From the NCBI GenBank assembly GCA_026008535.1, contig BRKX01000002.1, forward strand, positions 61,315,170 through 61,379,169: a stretch of 64,000 bases of DNA. The letters run 5' to 3'. Positions 36,271 to 47,832 of this stretch are shown piece after piece; the stretch's first letter is position 1, and each line of letters begins with the position of its first letter. The notes below the pieces were generated by a model, which worked only from the letters and a program-made list of their open reading frames with translations, was not told the origin of the DNA and searched no databases. A program made the translations under genes and the position numbers. The DNA comes from Perilla frutescens (taxonomy: Eukaryota > Streptophyta > Magnoliopsida > Lamiales > Lamiaceae).

Positions 36271-39200
36271 ATGTATGTATGAACATCTTCTCAAGTATAA
36301 AAAGTAGAAAATTAACAATATTTAACTTTTTTGACAAATTTAATGATTTTTTTTTCATATATATAATCGTTCCAATATGCTTATATTAGTTTTTTTGTAG
36401 TATATATTTAAAAAAACATATGTACATATTTTTTTTATAAGGATTCATATATTTTTACATTTAATCAAATTTGCAATATACGAATAAATAACGAAGTTAC
36501 AGTTCAAAATATTTCATGCAATCCAATCGTGTTCAATCACTATTTAATCATAAATAAAATATTTTTCAAATTATATCAAGTGCCATATTTTCTTTAAAAA
36601 TAATATATTAAACCTATGAATTTATTGATCATGAACTATTTTGTTGATATTTAATTAATTTAATAATCATTATTTATAGTAAATAATTCAGAAATATGAT
36701 TGAATAATTTATAAATTTAAAAATAGTAATTAACTAAATCATAATTTGATTAAATTATAATACAAAGACGATATGTGAAAATACGACATTAAAACCTACC
36801 AAACATAACAATACTGCAAAATCTTTAAAAAATATATTATTAAATCAACACCATACATATATATACATATATATATATAATCCTAGAGTGGGAACAAGGA
36901 CCACATCTCACACCACACAATCCTCAAATATTAAAGGCTCAGATTTGATTAAAAGGACGGTAGTAATTCTATAATATTTGAAAAGTTTTTTAGGCGACGA
37001 CATTAATGTAATTTGACAATTCTTATAAAAATCGCGGAGTATTTGATAACAGGTTGTCATGCGAATGAAGTATTATCATCATGCTAACGAAGCGATATTG
37101 TGATGCTAATTAAAATTTTCTAATATTGTTAGCGAAAGATATATTCTAAAAAAAATTATAAACCTAGTTTGATTTAATAAACCCTAATTGAATGGGAAAA
37201 TCCTAATTGGATGAAATAAACATTGATTGGATGTAATAAACTCTAAATGAGTCGAAACAAGTCATATCAATAATATATATGTACTATGTTAGCATTCTGA
37301 CTATTGTTAATACACTATGTTAGCATATCACTACAAAAATTTAAACTTTTAACCACACATATAAATGTGGCTAAAAATATGCTTATGTGTAAGGGAAACT
37401 GTTTACCTACACATAATATAAATGTTAGCATGTGTGGTTATATTTCTGTAGAAAAAGATTTTTACCCACACACACATATATATGTGGATAATTCATAGAG
37501 TATTACCTACACATATATATGTCACTAATAGTATAAATTATATGTGTCTAAACATGTTTGCCATGTGTAATGATGATGCGGCGCTACATATGCAATGATG
37601 ATGTGGCGCCATGTCATCCAACGTGACAAGTGGCATGTGAAATTTTTTATGTATCAGTATAAATTGTAATTTATGTGTAGGCATTTTTTTTTAAAAAAAT
37701 AATATTAAAATAATTATTATTTGTAGATTTAAAATACGTATTATCTGTGAGTATTAATATTTTTATTTTATATATAATTAATTGAACACTATCAAAAATA
37801 TAAATAGAGAATTTACTATAGAAAGCACAAAAGTTTTATTATTCAAAATCAAATCATATATATTACATCATACATTGATCACATATAATAAAATTACACA
37901 AATAAAAGCCATAAAAAGCTTAGTTCCATATCTCTCCCTAATTTGCAGCCCTAGTGTAAATATATTGGGTTGAATGAGCCGACACCATTCTGATCAAGCC
38001 TCTAGCCATCAGGTCCCTAATTGCTTTCGTCGCCAATGATCGATTGATCTGTACATAGAATAACAATTCAACTCAAGTCAACAATCTTGAAAAAATCACT
38101 TGAAGAAATAGATTTGATTAGCAATGTAGACTACAGGTACTGAGCTAAAAAAAACAGTGCAACATCATGTTTGAGAAGTCACAAGACGCTAACACAGTAA
38201 TTGATAGATTATATTACGGATAAAACATTCTTAATTGACAAACATAATTACTAATTGAGAAAAAAGAAATACTCAAGGATATGCATAAACACACAATCTG
38301 AAACTGAAATATATACTCCAACTTCAATTGATCAGTATCACTTTGATCAAATTTCTTTCTTGCTAAATTCTATTTAAGCAGCAAAAATGTATGTTTGAAT
38401 AATCAAGGGACTTCCACGAGTTTGAAGAAAATAAGATCACAATAACACAATGCAAACTATAAAGTCATCAGCATCACCTGTCGGTATTACGCAAATTACA
38501 GATATATTATGGTATTCAAGCCCCACCCCCTTCACGAGTAGATCGAGACACTTGTTCAAGACTTGTCAATTTGATCCTACATCAAAACCCAAGAGATACA
38601 AGCATTAGCACATACATCTTATGTATCAACAGAAGGAAAGAAGATATAAGTAATGGCAATGAGAAACATATCAACCCATTGTTCAACCTTAACAACAATT
38701 TTTGCACCCATATTTGAGCATAAAAAAGCACGCAACTGAAAGATTTCTCTGTAATAAGATTTCATCCAAATTGACTGTTATATGCTCTCCCATCCAAAAG
38801 TTAGCCAATTCTCTATCCAATTTCCGCTAATTTTGACTAAACATCGAAAATCTGACTGAGAAGTATCGTGAGAGAAATAGAGAAATTGCCTCTGATACTT
38901 GGATGAAATTCTATTAAGAATTTGACGTGGGTGATGTTTTGTGAGATGAGTGGAGGAGATGAGAAAACTGCTGCTCGTTCAATTTTAATTTGGAGGGTTT
39001 TTTTGGTGTAAGAGGGAAGGTGAAATTTTTCTATTTTGGTGTTCGGCGCGGAAACAAAAAAAATAAATCTAATTGTTTGGTGTATGGCGGGGTGAGTAAA
39101 ATCTTACACAAGAATTGATTGTATTTCTTTTTTCAAATATCATGGATGAATGGATTATGCTATTTTTTAGTTTTAGTTTTTTCGATAATGTGTATAATTT

Positions 39201-42200
39201 TTTTGGACCAATGCATATAATATTACTAATTATACCTTTAAAAATTATTTTTGCTTACGTATGCTTTTACAAAATTGAAATATAGAGAAGTGTCACCCTT
39301 TAATTATTTTGGAAGGCATATTGAATGAATTAATTACATTCTTTATTATGAGTAATACGATATTATATTTTATAACGTTTTTTTTTCTTTTTTCCTTTTA
39401 ACTCTTTGAAGAAAGCAAGAACGATTAAAATAAATTAGTATATATTAATATATATTTTTTTACCCAAAACCTTTCCAATATTTTGTGAGCAACAACATTT
39501 TTTTATTGATTTTTTTTCCTTTGTTTTGTTTTTTGAATTTTTTTAAAAACCTTTATTTAGCATAAACGTTGGGGCTAAAGTGTCTGCGTTTCACGTCATA
39601 TAAAAAAATAAACATTTTAAAACTTGAATGATTATAACTATGAGAATTATTAATCCAAGGTCCTAAAGATGGTTTATCTATCAACATAAAGCTTGAAACA
39701 TAGATTCTATCGATTCAAGATTTGAAAAATCTAAAACTATTGTTTAAAGTTTGAAAATTTAACAGTGTTAAAACTCCATCCAATAAAATATAGTGTGGCC
39801 ATTAAATATCCACATCATTATTATCCTAAATTAAATTAAATAAAAACAAATACAAATTTACATTAATTACCCGAATTAAATTAAATAGAGGGCTTTATTA
39901 AATTTTATCAATTCAATCTCTACTTAATTTAATTAGAGGTCCTTAGAAGTTTAAATTAAATTCAATGTTAAATTAAATTCAGTATGTAATTCTTTTTTTT
40001 TTGTTTCCTATAGCATTAATAATAAATTGATATAGTTCCTTTTTATTGATTTTTTTTTCAATTTTGATGGGGAAATAATTATTTTTAAAAGATATCTATA
40101 AAGGGAATAAAATTAACATTAATTAATTTATTAAATATTTCAATAAGATTTAATAGTTGGTCATGGAATTAAAACCATAATAATTCAATTATGAATATAA
40201 TAAAATTTAATTAATCAAACCAAAAAAGTTGAATTTTAAACTAGAAAGTAATGAGACCCGATAAAAAGTGGTTGCTTTTATTTGACAAAATTTATTAAAA
40301 CTCATGTTTAATTTAATGAATGTAAATTTGTGTTTGTTTTTGTTTAATTTTGAGAGAATTGAGTATGCTAATTTTACTATTGGATGGAATAAAATACAAA
40401 AACAGAGTACTAATATTACGTTCAATGTTTAGAATACAGATCGCAACATCAGATTTAACACGCAGTGAAAATTTTAAATATGCATAGAAAAAATAATTTT
40501 ATGTGCTACAAATACAACGTCTATTTGTAACACAACCTCATGGCAAAAACTTCGTTAAATATAAAGTGAATTACAAAAATACAAAGTGAAGATACTTCCC
40601 TTAAAGATGTCGTCTTCAAACAAGGAATCTCTCAAAATACAAAATGTGTTATAAGTGAAGATACAATACCAAACGCAATAACTCTTAACAAACTACTCTG
40701 AAAAATTCAGATGCACGTGACCAAATATGGGATGTTGAATAAAAGACGATTAATACTCTAAACAACATTGAAGTCTGCAGCAGCACACGATTCTTTAGAG
40801 ATACAATGCACGACTTCTTTTTCTCTCATGTCTTCTGAAATTTTGAGCCTCCTTTTATAGATGTGTAGTAGGGTTTGATATGGTTCAAATTCCGTGCTCT
40901 TACTTGCTACAAATGAAATCAATACAACGATGGAAAACAAGCAAGATTATCAACAAGGAAACATTCATATCCAATATCAAACTCTACCAAATCAATATTT
41001 TCCAACTCTTATATTATTAGATATCAAATCAAATAATCGATGCATATCAATGAGATCTAAAAATATATTAAATTCAAGCATATCAAGTATCTACAAAAGA
41101 TAGGAAAGGTAAAGATTATCAATAAATTAAAATAGGTGTCATCAACATCAACACTAACAAACTTAAAGCTTCAACCCTTAAAGTAATAGTTTTAAATTTT
41201 TCAGGTTTTATATCGATAGATAAATCATCTTTCAGACATTGGATTGATATTTCTCCTAAAACTATCAATCTCAAACTCTAAACTCATGTGTATTGATTTT
41301 TTTAAAAAAATATTTTAAAATAAATTTAATATATAACTAACTGATGATCTTTAATTAAAAATCAATATAAAAAATAATTAGAAAAATTAAAGATAATTGG
41401 AATATATGATTTTTGGAGTCTTACATTGATAATTTAAATCATTAAAGTCTTATATTTATATGTTTAATCTATCATGTTCTAGATTGATAGCTAACCAACC
41501 TTTCAGAACATAAATTGATAAAATAATTTTTTTGGTATTAAATTTAAATAACTACTTGTTTGTGACTTAAAATATGATAGAGTTGTGAGAGAAATAATAA
41601 AATTAAAATTAATGTTGGCATATTTTTTTTGTTAGTGTCGTGATTTATAGCTAAAAGGCCTTTTAGTTTATTCAGTAAATTTTTAATTGTTTTTATAATT
41701 TGGGTTGAGGGTAGGAAGTAGGATATATGTCGTCTGCTGCTTAATTAGTTATAATTCCTTAAAATCATTATTCAAATAAAAAGGATCCCTCAAAAAAGGG
41801 ATAAGGTTGTTAGTCGGATGGGTGCTTGCTATTAAATTGGATTTTGTTTTATCAAATTAAAATTCAAATGATTCTATATATATATATATATATATATAAA
41901 GAGAAAAGATTGTGTCAAAATGGAGGTGGAGGAGTGGAGCACTACACGTTTTAAAAAAAAGATATATAAAAATTAATTAAACTGTAAAATGTACTAAAGT
42001 TTACACGTACGCTTGTTAAATTTGATTTGAATCTTTTTTTCTTTTGGGAGACTGTAACCACACATATACATATGTAGTCGTTATGTGTAGCTAATATTTT
42101 TTCTAACTATCAATGTAAGCAAAAGAATATACAAATGTCATTTCGTGAAAATATAAAGTATGATAATTTTTTTCAAAAAATAATATTAATGTGATTAAAA

Positions 42201-44751
42201 ACTTTTTGCCACACTTCTTAAATGTCATTAAATATAGAAAATTATCTAGTTAATTCACTTACACATTTTGTGATTATGTGTGACTAAACAACCACACATA
42301 AAATGTGTGGCAAATTTATGTGTGGCTAAAATTCGATTTCTTGTAGTGTATGTTAATACTCTGCTGACATACATTATAAACCATAATTAGATAGAATAAA
42401 CTCTAATAATCAATTAGGACCTAAAAAAAGAAAATTAAATTAAAAAAAGTAATTATTAATCATAATTAGATGAAATAAACCATAATTGAGATGAAATAAA
42501 CTATAGTTGAGATTGAATAAACCATAATAAATATATGCTACGCACATTATGATAATTCTTCGTTAGCACAGTGACTACATTATATTAGCATATGACAAAT
42601 GCTTCGTTAGCATACGTTAGTATAATGCTGACGAAGTATTATTATAAGCTAATGAAATCATTTACAACTTGGGTATGCATAAAAATTTATTTTTTGTATT
42701 TTTCATCTAAACATAGCATTTCGACATCTTAAATGAAAGAACACAAAGAGAGCTTTAATTTGATAATTTTTTTTTTTGCGTTCATTAGATTAAAAACGAG
42801 CAAGTTATGATCGTTTAAATTTTTTAAGATTTTTTTAAAATTACTAACATCATCAATTTTAAAAATTTTGACGAAAATAACCGTCATTTCTCTATTTTTT
42901 GCCCTATTATTTATGAAATTGCCACCGTCTTTTCCATTAAATCTCAATCATTAGATCATTAAATTGGATGGTGAAGATGTGGTCCTAGTTACACATTGTG
43001 GTGTATTATTTCGTATTTTAGAATCAAAACTTGAATTTTTATTATTATCTCGTGTTTCACAATCAAAATTTGAATTTTTATTCTATTTATTATTCAATTT
43101 CAATTTTTATACTTTAGTTTAATTTTACAATTGTTAATTATAATTAATTCTACCCAATTAGGATATATTTTTAATTTTCATTTTTAATTATCAATTTTTA
43201 TTAATAATATTATTTTGGTTGATTATTTTATAATTGGAATACTATTACTTTTTTTTAAATTCAAAGTATTCATTTATAAATGTTTAGTAGGTTTAATTAT
43301 GCTACAATTAATTTTTATTTTTATGAAAACTATTATAATTTTAAAAATTTCATAGTGCAGTATAGAGTGAAAGTGAACACACAAAAAGTGTAACAAGAAA
43401 TTTGAACCTGTGTTATATGATGGTGATGAATGCAAATGAGCAAATGTATTGGTGCATGTTACTAATATAACATTTTCAGTGTATTAACAGATAAAATACC
43501 ATTTACCACAAAATAACAATGATATTAGGGAATGGGACATCCTATTCAAAATATTTTTAACTCCATATTATACTTTTAAATTATAAGTTTTTCATGTATT
43601 TTTTTCTTGAATTTTAATTTTTTATGTTTTAATTTGATTTTACAATGGTTAATTAGGACTCATTCCACTCAATTAGAATTTATAAATATTTTTTATAATT
43701 AATAGTTTATATTGTATTTGATTATTTCATGATTATAATTTATAATTTTTTAATTCATTTTTCGTTAATAAATGTTGATTATGACAGTTTATGCTATAAT
43801 TATTTTTATTTTAATAATAAATATTATTAAAATCATATATAACACATTGAAACATTGATGTAGATAACACGCTTCAAATGTGGTGGAGTTAGCTTAGGCG
43901 TTGCGAATGAGCATCACGTCGCAGACGGAATCGCCAGTCTCCACTATATCAACACATGGTCCGACATTGCTCGCGGCGCAACCTCCGCCGCCACCACCCC
44001 TCCTTCCATGGACCGCCGCCTCCTCTCGGCACGCAACCCGCCACAGCCGCAGTTCCCCCACATCGAGTACCAAGCCCCTCCTTCACTCGAAACCCCTCTA
44101 GACATCTCCGAGACATCATTGAAAACTTTCGGCCTCACTCGCGATCAGCTGAATACCCTTAAACAAAGATGCAGACACGGCGGCGACGATAGGAGTTACA
44201 CAACGTATGAAGTTATCGCGGGTCATGTGTGGCGCTGCGTCTGTATGGCAAGGCGGCTGCCGCAAGATCAGAAGGCGAAGCTGCAGCTCCCGGTGGATGC
44301 ACGGCCGAGGCTCCGTCCGCCGCTCCCGCCGTGCTACTTCGGCAACGGGGTCTTCTACGCGATGGCGCTGGCTTCGTGTGGTGAAATGGAATCGAATCCG
44401 GTGAAGTTCGGCGTGGGGAAAGTGCAGGATGCGGTGGCACGAATGGACGACGAATACATGAGATCAGCTCTGGACTATCTGGAACTGCAGCTGCCTAAGT
44501 CTGAAGGAATTGTGCGAAACATAAATGACGTTAAATGTCCGAATTTAAGGATAACGAGCTGGGTTAGGCTGCCGTTTTACGAAGCCGATTTCGGGTGGGG
44601 GAAGCCAATCTTTGCTGGATTGGGTGAAGCTTTGAGCGAAGGGAAGTGTTGTCTGTGTGCTGATCCTAACAATGAAGGGGGCCTTTTGATTGCGATCATG
44701 CTGCTCAAACCTCATATGGAGCTGTTTCAGAAGTTGCTCTATGATTTTTGA
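34149..44751 (+). CDS. BAHD acyltransferase, HCT / rosmarinate-synthase clade
   Basis: Exon 1 is 34149-34565 (139 codons, ends CAG/GTGTGT) and exon 2 is 43864-44751 (acceptor GTAG, 295 codons plus stop). They join in phase 0 to give 434 residues, the usual length. The start MKKMKITVKES fits the family start; a second Met at 34158 is equally possible. The catalytic HHVAD (HxxxD) is at 156-160 and the structural DFGWG at 381-385. FKCGGVSLGV and INTWSDIARG precede and follow the active site. The closest relatives known to me are hydroxycinnamoyl-CoA:shikimate/quinate transferase and Lamiaceae rosmarinate synthase, cytosolic enzymes moving a hydroxycinnamoyl group from CoA to an acceptor alcohol. 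The substrate cannot be told from sequence. The single intron position is that of HCT genes, but its size (9.3 kb) is extreme. Confidence 0.92.
36147..36270. repeat. (CA)n/(TA)n and (TA)n/(TG)n microsatellites
   Basis: CA repeats at 36147-36170 run into TA repeats; TA then TG repeats occupy about 36236-36270. The two are roughly inverse, so the segment can fold. Confidence 0.9.
37938..38048 (-). pseudogene. RPS25: Captured last exon of ribosomal protein eS25
   Basis: On the minus strand a GTACAG acceptor (38050-38049) is followed by 36 codons and a stop: INRSLATKAIRDLMARGLIR then MVSAHSTQYIYTRAAN. This is the conserved C-terminal third of eS25, a small-subunit ribosomal protein, starting where the family has an intron. 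The frame is open but the upstream exons were not found in the element, so it is a gene fragment. It lies antisense to the surrounding BAHD gene. Confidence 0.85.
39640..41260. repeat. Inverted-repeat pair inside the CACTA
   Basis: The segment at about 39655-39760 (AAAGATGGTTTATCTATCAA .. TCTAAAACTATTGTTTAAAG) is the imperfect inverse of about 41170-41245 (CTTAAAGTAATAGTTTTAAA .. GATAGATAAATCATCTTTC). This suggests a further nested TIR element or an internal foldback. Boundaries are approximate. Confidence 0.5.
41875..41900. repeat. (TA)n microsatellite
   Basis: Thirteen TA units. Confidence 0.95.
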
Positions 44752-45843
44752 ATCAACTGTCTAATTATTTTCATGAAATCTTCATGTTGTAGCCTCTTCT
44801 GCTTTCATCAAAACCCATCGACTATGTTTCATTAACAATTTCGTTATTAACGCAAGAATTGCATGCTTTACATAAGTGACACAAAAATAGCAACTCTCAC
44901 TAAGTAAAACTACACAATTAAATTCTCTTGTACATACATGTTCTGTTATTAATAATGACCTAATTAACTGCAAGTTCATAGTGTAATCAATATTTATATA
45001 GTAGTGAATAATGTATCGCGTATCTATAAAGAACTTAATATCTAACTAAACTGAGTACTGTAAACCTCAACCCTGTTTAATTAAATTTGCTTTATTCCCA
45101 CCCTGTTTCAAGGCATCCAGTGTTGGAGTTGTAACCCCTTGGACCTGTCCAATGATACTGTAAATATGTTTTTTTATTGCTTTATATGCATGATTGATGC
45201 AATATTTGCCTAGGTAATTAGTTTAACTCGTCAACGCATTCCCAAAAATAATAAAAGTTATTTTTTTAAAGATTATTTGTTATCTATGTGTACACTATTA
45301 TACATATGCGTGTACTCTATTGAAAGAGTGCTTTGAAAAACTAAATATGCTTCAAATGAACTGTACAAAATGACTTTTATTCATAACGAATCCCGGCCCA
45401 AAATTAAATCACGACAAAAAAAAAAAAATGTTACCGAATACCAATATACATACTGATAAAAATAATATGTGTACAACAATATATATGTTGTATAAAAATT
45501 ATTTTTATAATGCCCAGATTCCTTAGAACTGATTCGTTACCAAAATATATAATTTCATACTTACATAAAGATTTGATATTTGATAAAATTTTAATATCAC
45601 AAGTAGAAGTTTCACAAAGTAACATTAACATACGGCAAATTAACCTTTATTTAAATAAATGAAGTTTTGAAAGTCACAAACTCAAATTTTATATATAGAG
45701 AAACTCATTTAATATTAACATATGACAAACACTTTCAATATCAAGTTATCAACAATCAATATTGAATATATTCAAATATTTGCAAGGAGGTTCAAAACAA
45801 AAACCAACATTTAAAAGCATGCACAATATATATAATGTATTCA

Positions 45844-45883
<40 letters not shown>

Positions 45884-45898
45884 CCCCCCCCATATAAG
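44752..45898. other. 3' flank of the BAHD gene, AT-rich
   Basis: The first 300 bases are probably 3' UTR and downstream sequence; no polyadenylation signal was pinned down. A long (AC)n tract followed by a C run lies at 45846-45891. Confidence 0.6.
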
Positions 45899-46764
45899 CA
45901 GTGATGGGGTCAGGAATTTAGCTCAGGGGTCCAATTCATAACATAAAAAGTTACAAGTAGAATGATAAAAAATAATTTTTTTAACTAATAAAATTCTAAT
46001 ACAATTATAATATTCTTAAAATTACATCACAATGTTCGAATCTTTAATGAACCTTAAAATTTAAAACTCAACACTAAGATGAGAAAGAAACATATTAAAA
46101 AAAATAAGAGTAACTATCAACATATATGGAATTGAGGTTGATTTATAGTAAAGTTAGTCAGTTCTAATTTGATTGTGTTTGGTTAGGGTTAATTAGTATT
46201 GCTTGAATTGGATTTGGGGGAGGGATGCTCGACACAAGAGGTGCAGGAAGTGAGATTGCCATCAAATGAAATCATCCATTTTTTTCTTCAATTTTGATTT
46301 TTATTAGATTTTCATCAATTTTTTTCTTCAATTTCAATTTATTTAGGTTTAGTTTAATTTTATAATTATTATTTAGGGTTTATTTCACCCAATTAGAGTT
46401 ATATTTATTTTTTAATAATTTTTTTATAGTTAATATAATTGATTAATAAGGTTGATTATTCCAAACTTATGGTATACAATTTTTTAAATTTTTAATTTTT
46501 AGCAATAAATGTGATATATAATTGATTACACTATAATAAATTTTATTTTTGTAATAAACATTTTAAAATAATAAATTTCATACTGGAACATAATAGTAGA
46601 ATAGAGAATGTGGATTAAATGATTTTATCCCGATTACCATTGGGAGTAGAATAATACACAATGTTTTTTCTTTAATATTAAATTAAAATATTAATATTAT
46701 ACTTTTTTTTAATATTTCAGGGGGGCCCAATGCCCCCACTGGGCCCTGTGTCCCTCCGTCTCTA
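45899..46764. mobile_element. Probable non-autonomous hAT-like element
   Basis: Left end CAGTGATGGGGTCAGG and right end (inverted) TAGAGACGGAGGGACACAGG are similar, and the right end carries the GGGGGCCCAATGCCCCC-type palindrome often seen in such elements. Flanks CATATAAG and TTTATAAG match at 6 of 8 bases, fitting an aged 8-bp duplication. The interior includes a copy of the dispersed AT repeat (about 46275-46560). Confidence 0.5.
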
Positions 46765-46772
46765 TTTATAAG

Positions 46773-46817
46773 TACTGATCTCTCCTCTATCATGATGTCG
46801 TCCTATCACTATCGATT

Positions 46818-46864
<47 letters not shown>

Positions 46865-47661
46865 AGTCTAGTTAACATTTATCAATCAAAAAATGAAAGA
46901 AAAATGTTATAAATTATGATTATGAAGTACTAGTCTTAATAAGAAATTATTAGCTAAAAATTAAAATTAAAATTTAATAAAATAATTGTAACCCTAGTTG
47001 AATATAAATTATCAACTCTAATCAACAATTCTAAAGTTGAACTAAAATACAATAAATGGAAATTGAAGGAAAAAAAAAAATAGTGGCACATTAAAACGTG
47101 GGATAAATGAACTTATGTAAGGAGAAAGTCGGTTGGGCCCAATATAATCCAGAGAAAATAAAATGATATGTTTTACGTAGAATTTTAATTATAAGTTTCA
47201 TTTTGAATAGAAAAAAAAAATTATATCATTAGTTTTTCATTTTTGGCGATTTTCTTTGCTGTGTGATGTCAGGTTTATTGGAAATTAGAAAACGTCTAAA
47301 TTACTGAAAAAAATATTCATATTTAAGAAAATATTTAAGAACAGAAAACACATCACAGTAGGCTATAGCCTATAAGTAATAATTAATTATATACACCTAC
47401 TCGAGATGAATGCATTGTCATACTTACTCTAATAGTCTAATCCTACCTGTATATATGCTATGCTGATGATTCAAGAAAAAATTTATGCAATTCTTACCCA
47501 AACTCAATATGGGTAATTTTTTAGGCAAAAATATATAATAGATATAATATTTCATTTTTTATAATTATTAATAATTTTTGTACGTATAAATGACATCATT
47601 AATTTACACATGACATGTATCATGAAGTGTGCGACATGAATTGACAATATTGAAATTAGGG
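46773..47661. other. AT-rich region upstream of the NF-YC gene
   Basis: Contains an (AAT)n microsatellite at 46820-46862; otherwise nothing recognised. Confidence 0.6.
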
Positions 47662-47825
47662 TTACAATATTATTTATAATTACAAACTCGACCGCCGCCT
47701 CACTTCTTAGATATAGTCTATGGCTCTTCGATTTTTTTCTCTGTTACAATATTATTTATAATTACAAACTCGACTGCCGCCTGACTCCTTAGATATAGTC
47801 TGTGGCTCTTCGATTTTTTTCTCTG
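47662..47825. repeat. 82-bp tandem duplication just upstream of the NF-YC start
   Basis: Units 47662-47743 and 47744-47825 (starting TTACAATATTATTTATAATT) differ at only a few bases. The second ends seven bases before the start codon, so the duplication lies in the leader or core promoter. Confidence 0.9.
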
Positions 47826-47832
47826 TTTGAAA

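Larger units (their letters stand above)
37329..42348. mobile_element. 5.0-kb CACTA transposon carrying an eS25 exon
   Basis: Begins CACTACAAAAATTTAAAC and ends GATTTCTTGTAGTG, with target duplications TAT at 37326-37328 and 42349-42351. Subterminal zones at both ends repeat CCACACAT..ATGTGTGG words. The flanking sequences form one element (see 36883-43009). No transposase was recognised. The interior holds a ribosomal-protein exon and another pair of inverted arms. Confidence 0.82.
36883..43009. mobile_element. TIR element of unassigned family, interrupted by a CACTA
   Basis: Left arm AACAAGGACCACATCTCACA, with AGATTTGATTAAAAGGACGG further in (to about 36960), is inverse to the right arm CCGTCTTTTCCATTAAATCT .. 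AGATGTGGTCCTAGTTACAC (about 42931-42994). Without the CACTA the element would be about 1.1 kb. It contains TGCTAACGAAGC-type and AATAAACCCTAATTGG-type words shared with other AT-rich repeats here. Exact ends and target duplication were not fixed. Confidence 0.55.
34566..43863 (+). other. 9.3-kb intron of the BAHD gene
   Basis: Starts GTGTGTCCCC and ends ATTGATGTAG. It holds microsatellites, a TIR element (about 36883-43009) that itself contains a 5-kb CACTA, and two copies of the dispersed AT repeat (43075-43340 and 43595-43830). About 35340-36880 is AT-rich with nothing coding. Confidence 0.88.

Noticed and set aside
38490..38600. Second captured eS25 exon upstream of the last exon in the CACTA
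   Set aside because: No frame here matches the expected upstream eS25 peptide; only the last exon is supported.
44008..44440. Separate short genes around BAHD exon 2
   Set aside because: Overlapping frames in GC-rich exon 2; the frame starting at the splice acceptor 43864 explains the whole conserved protein.
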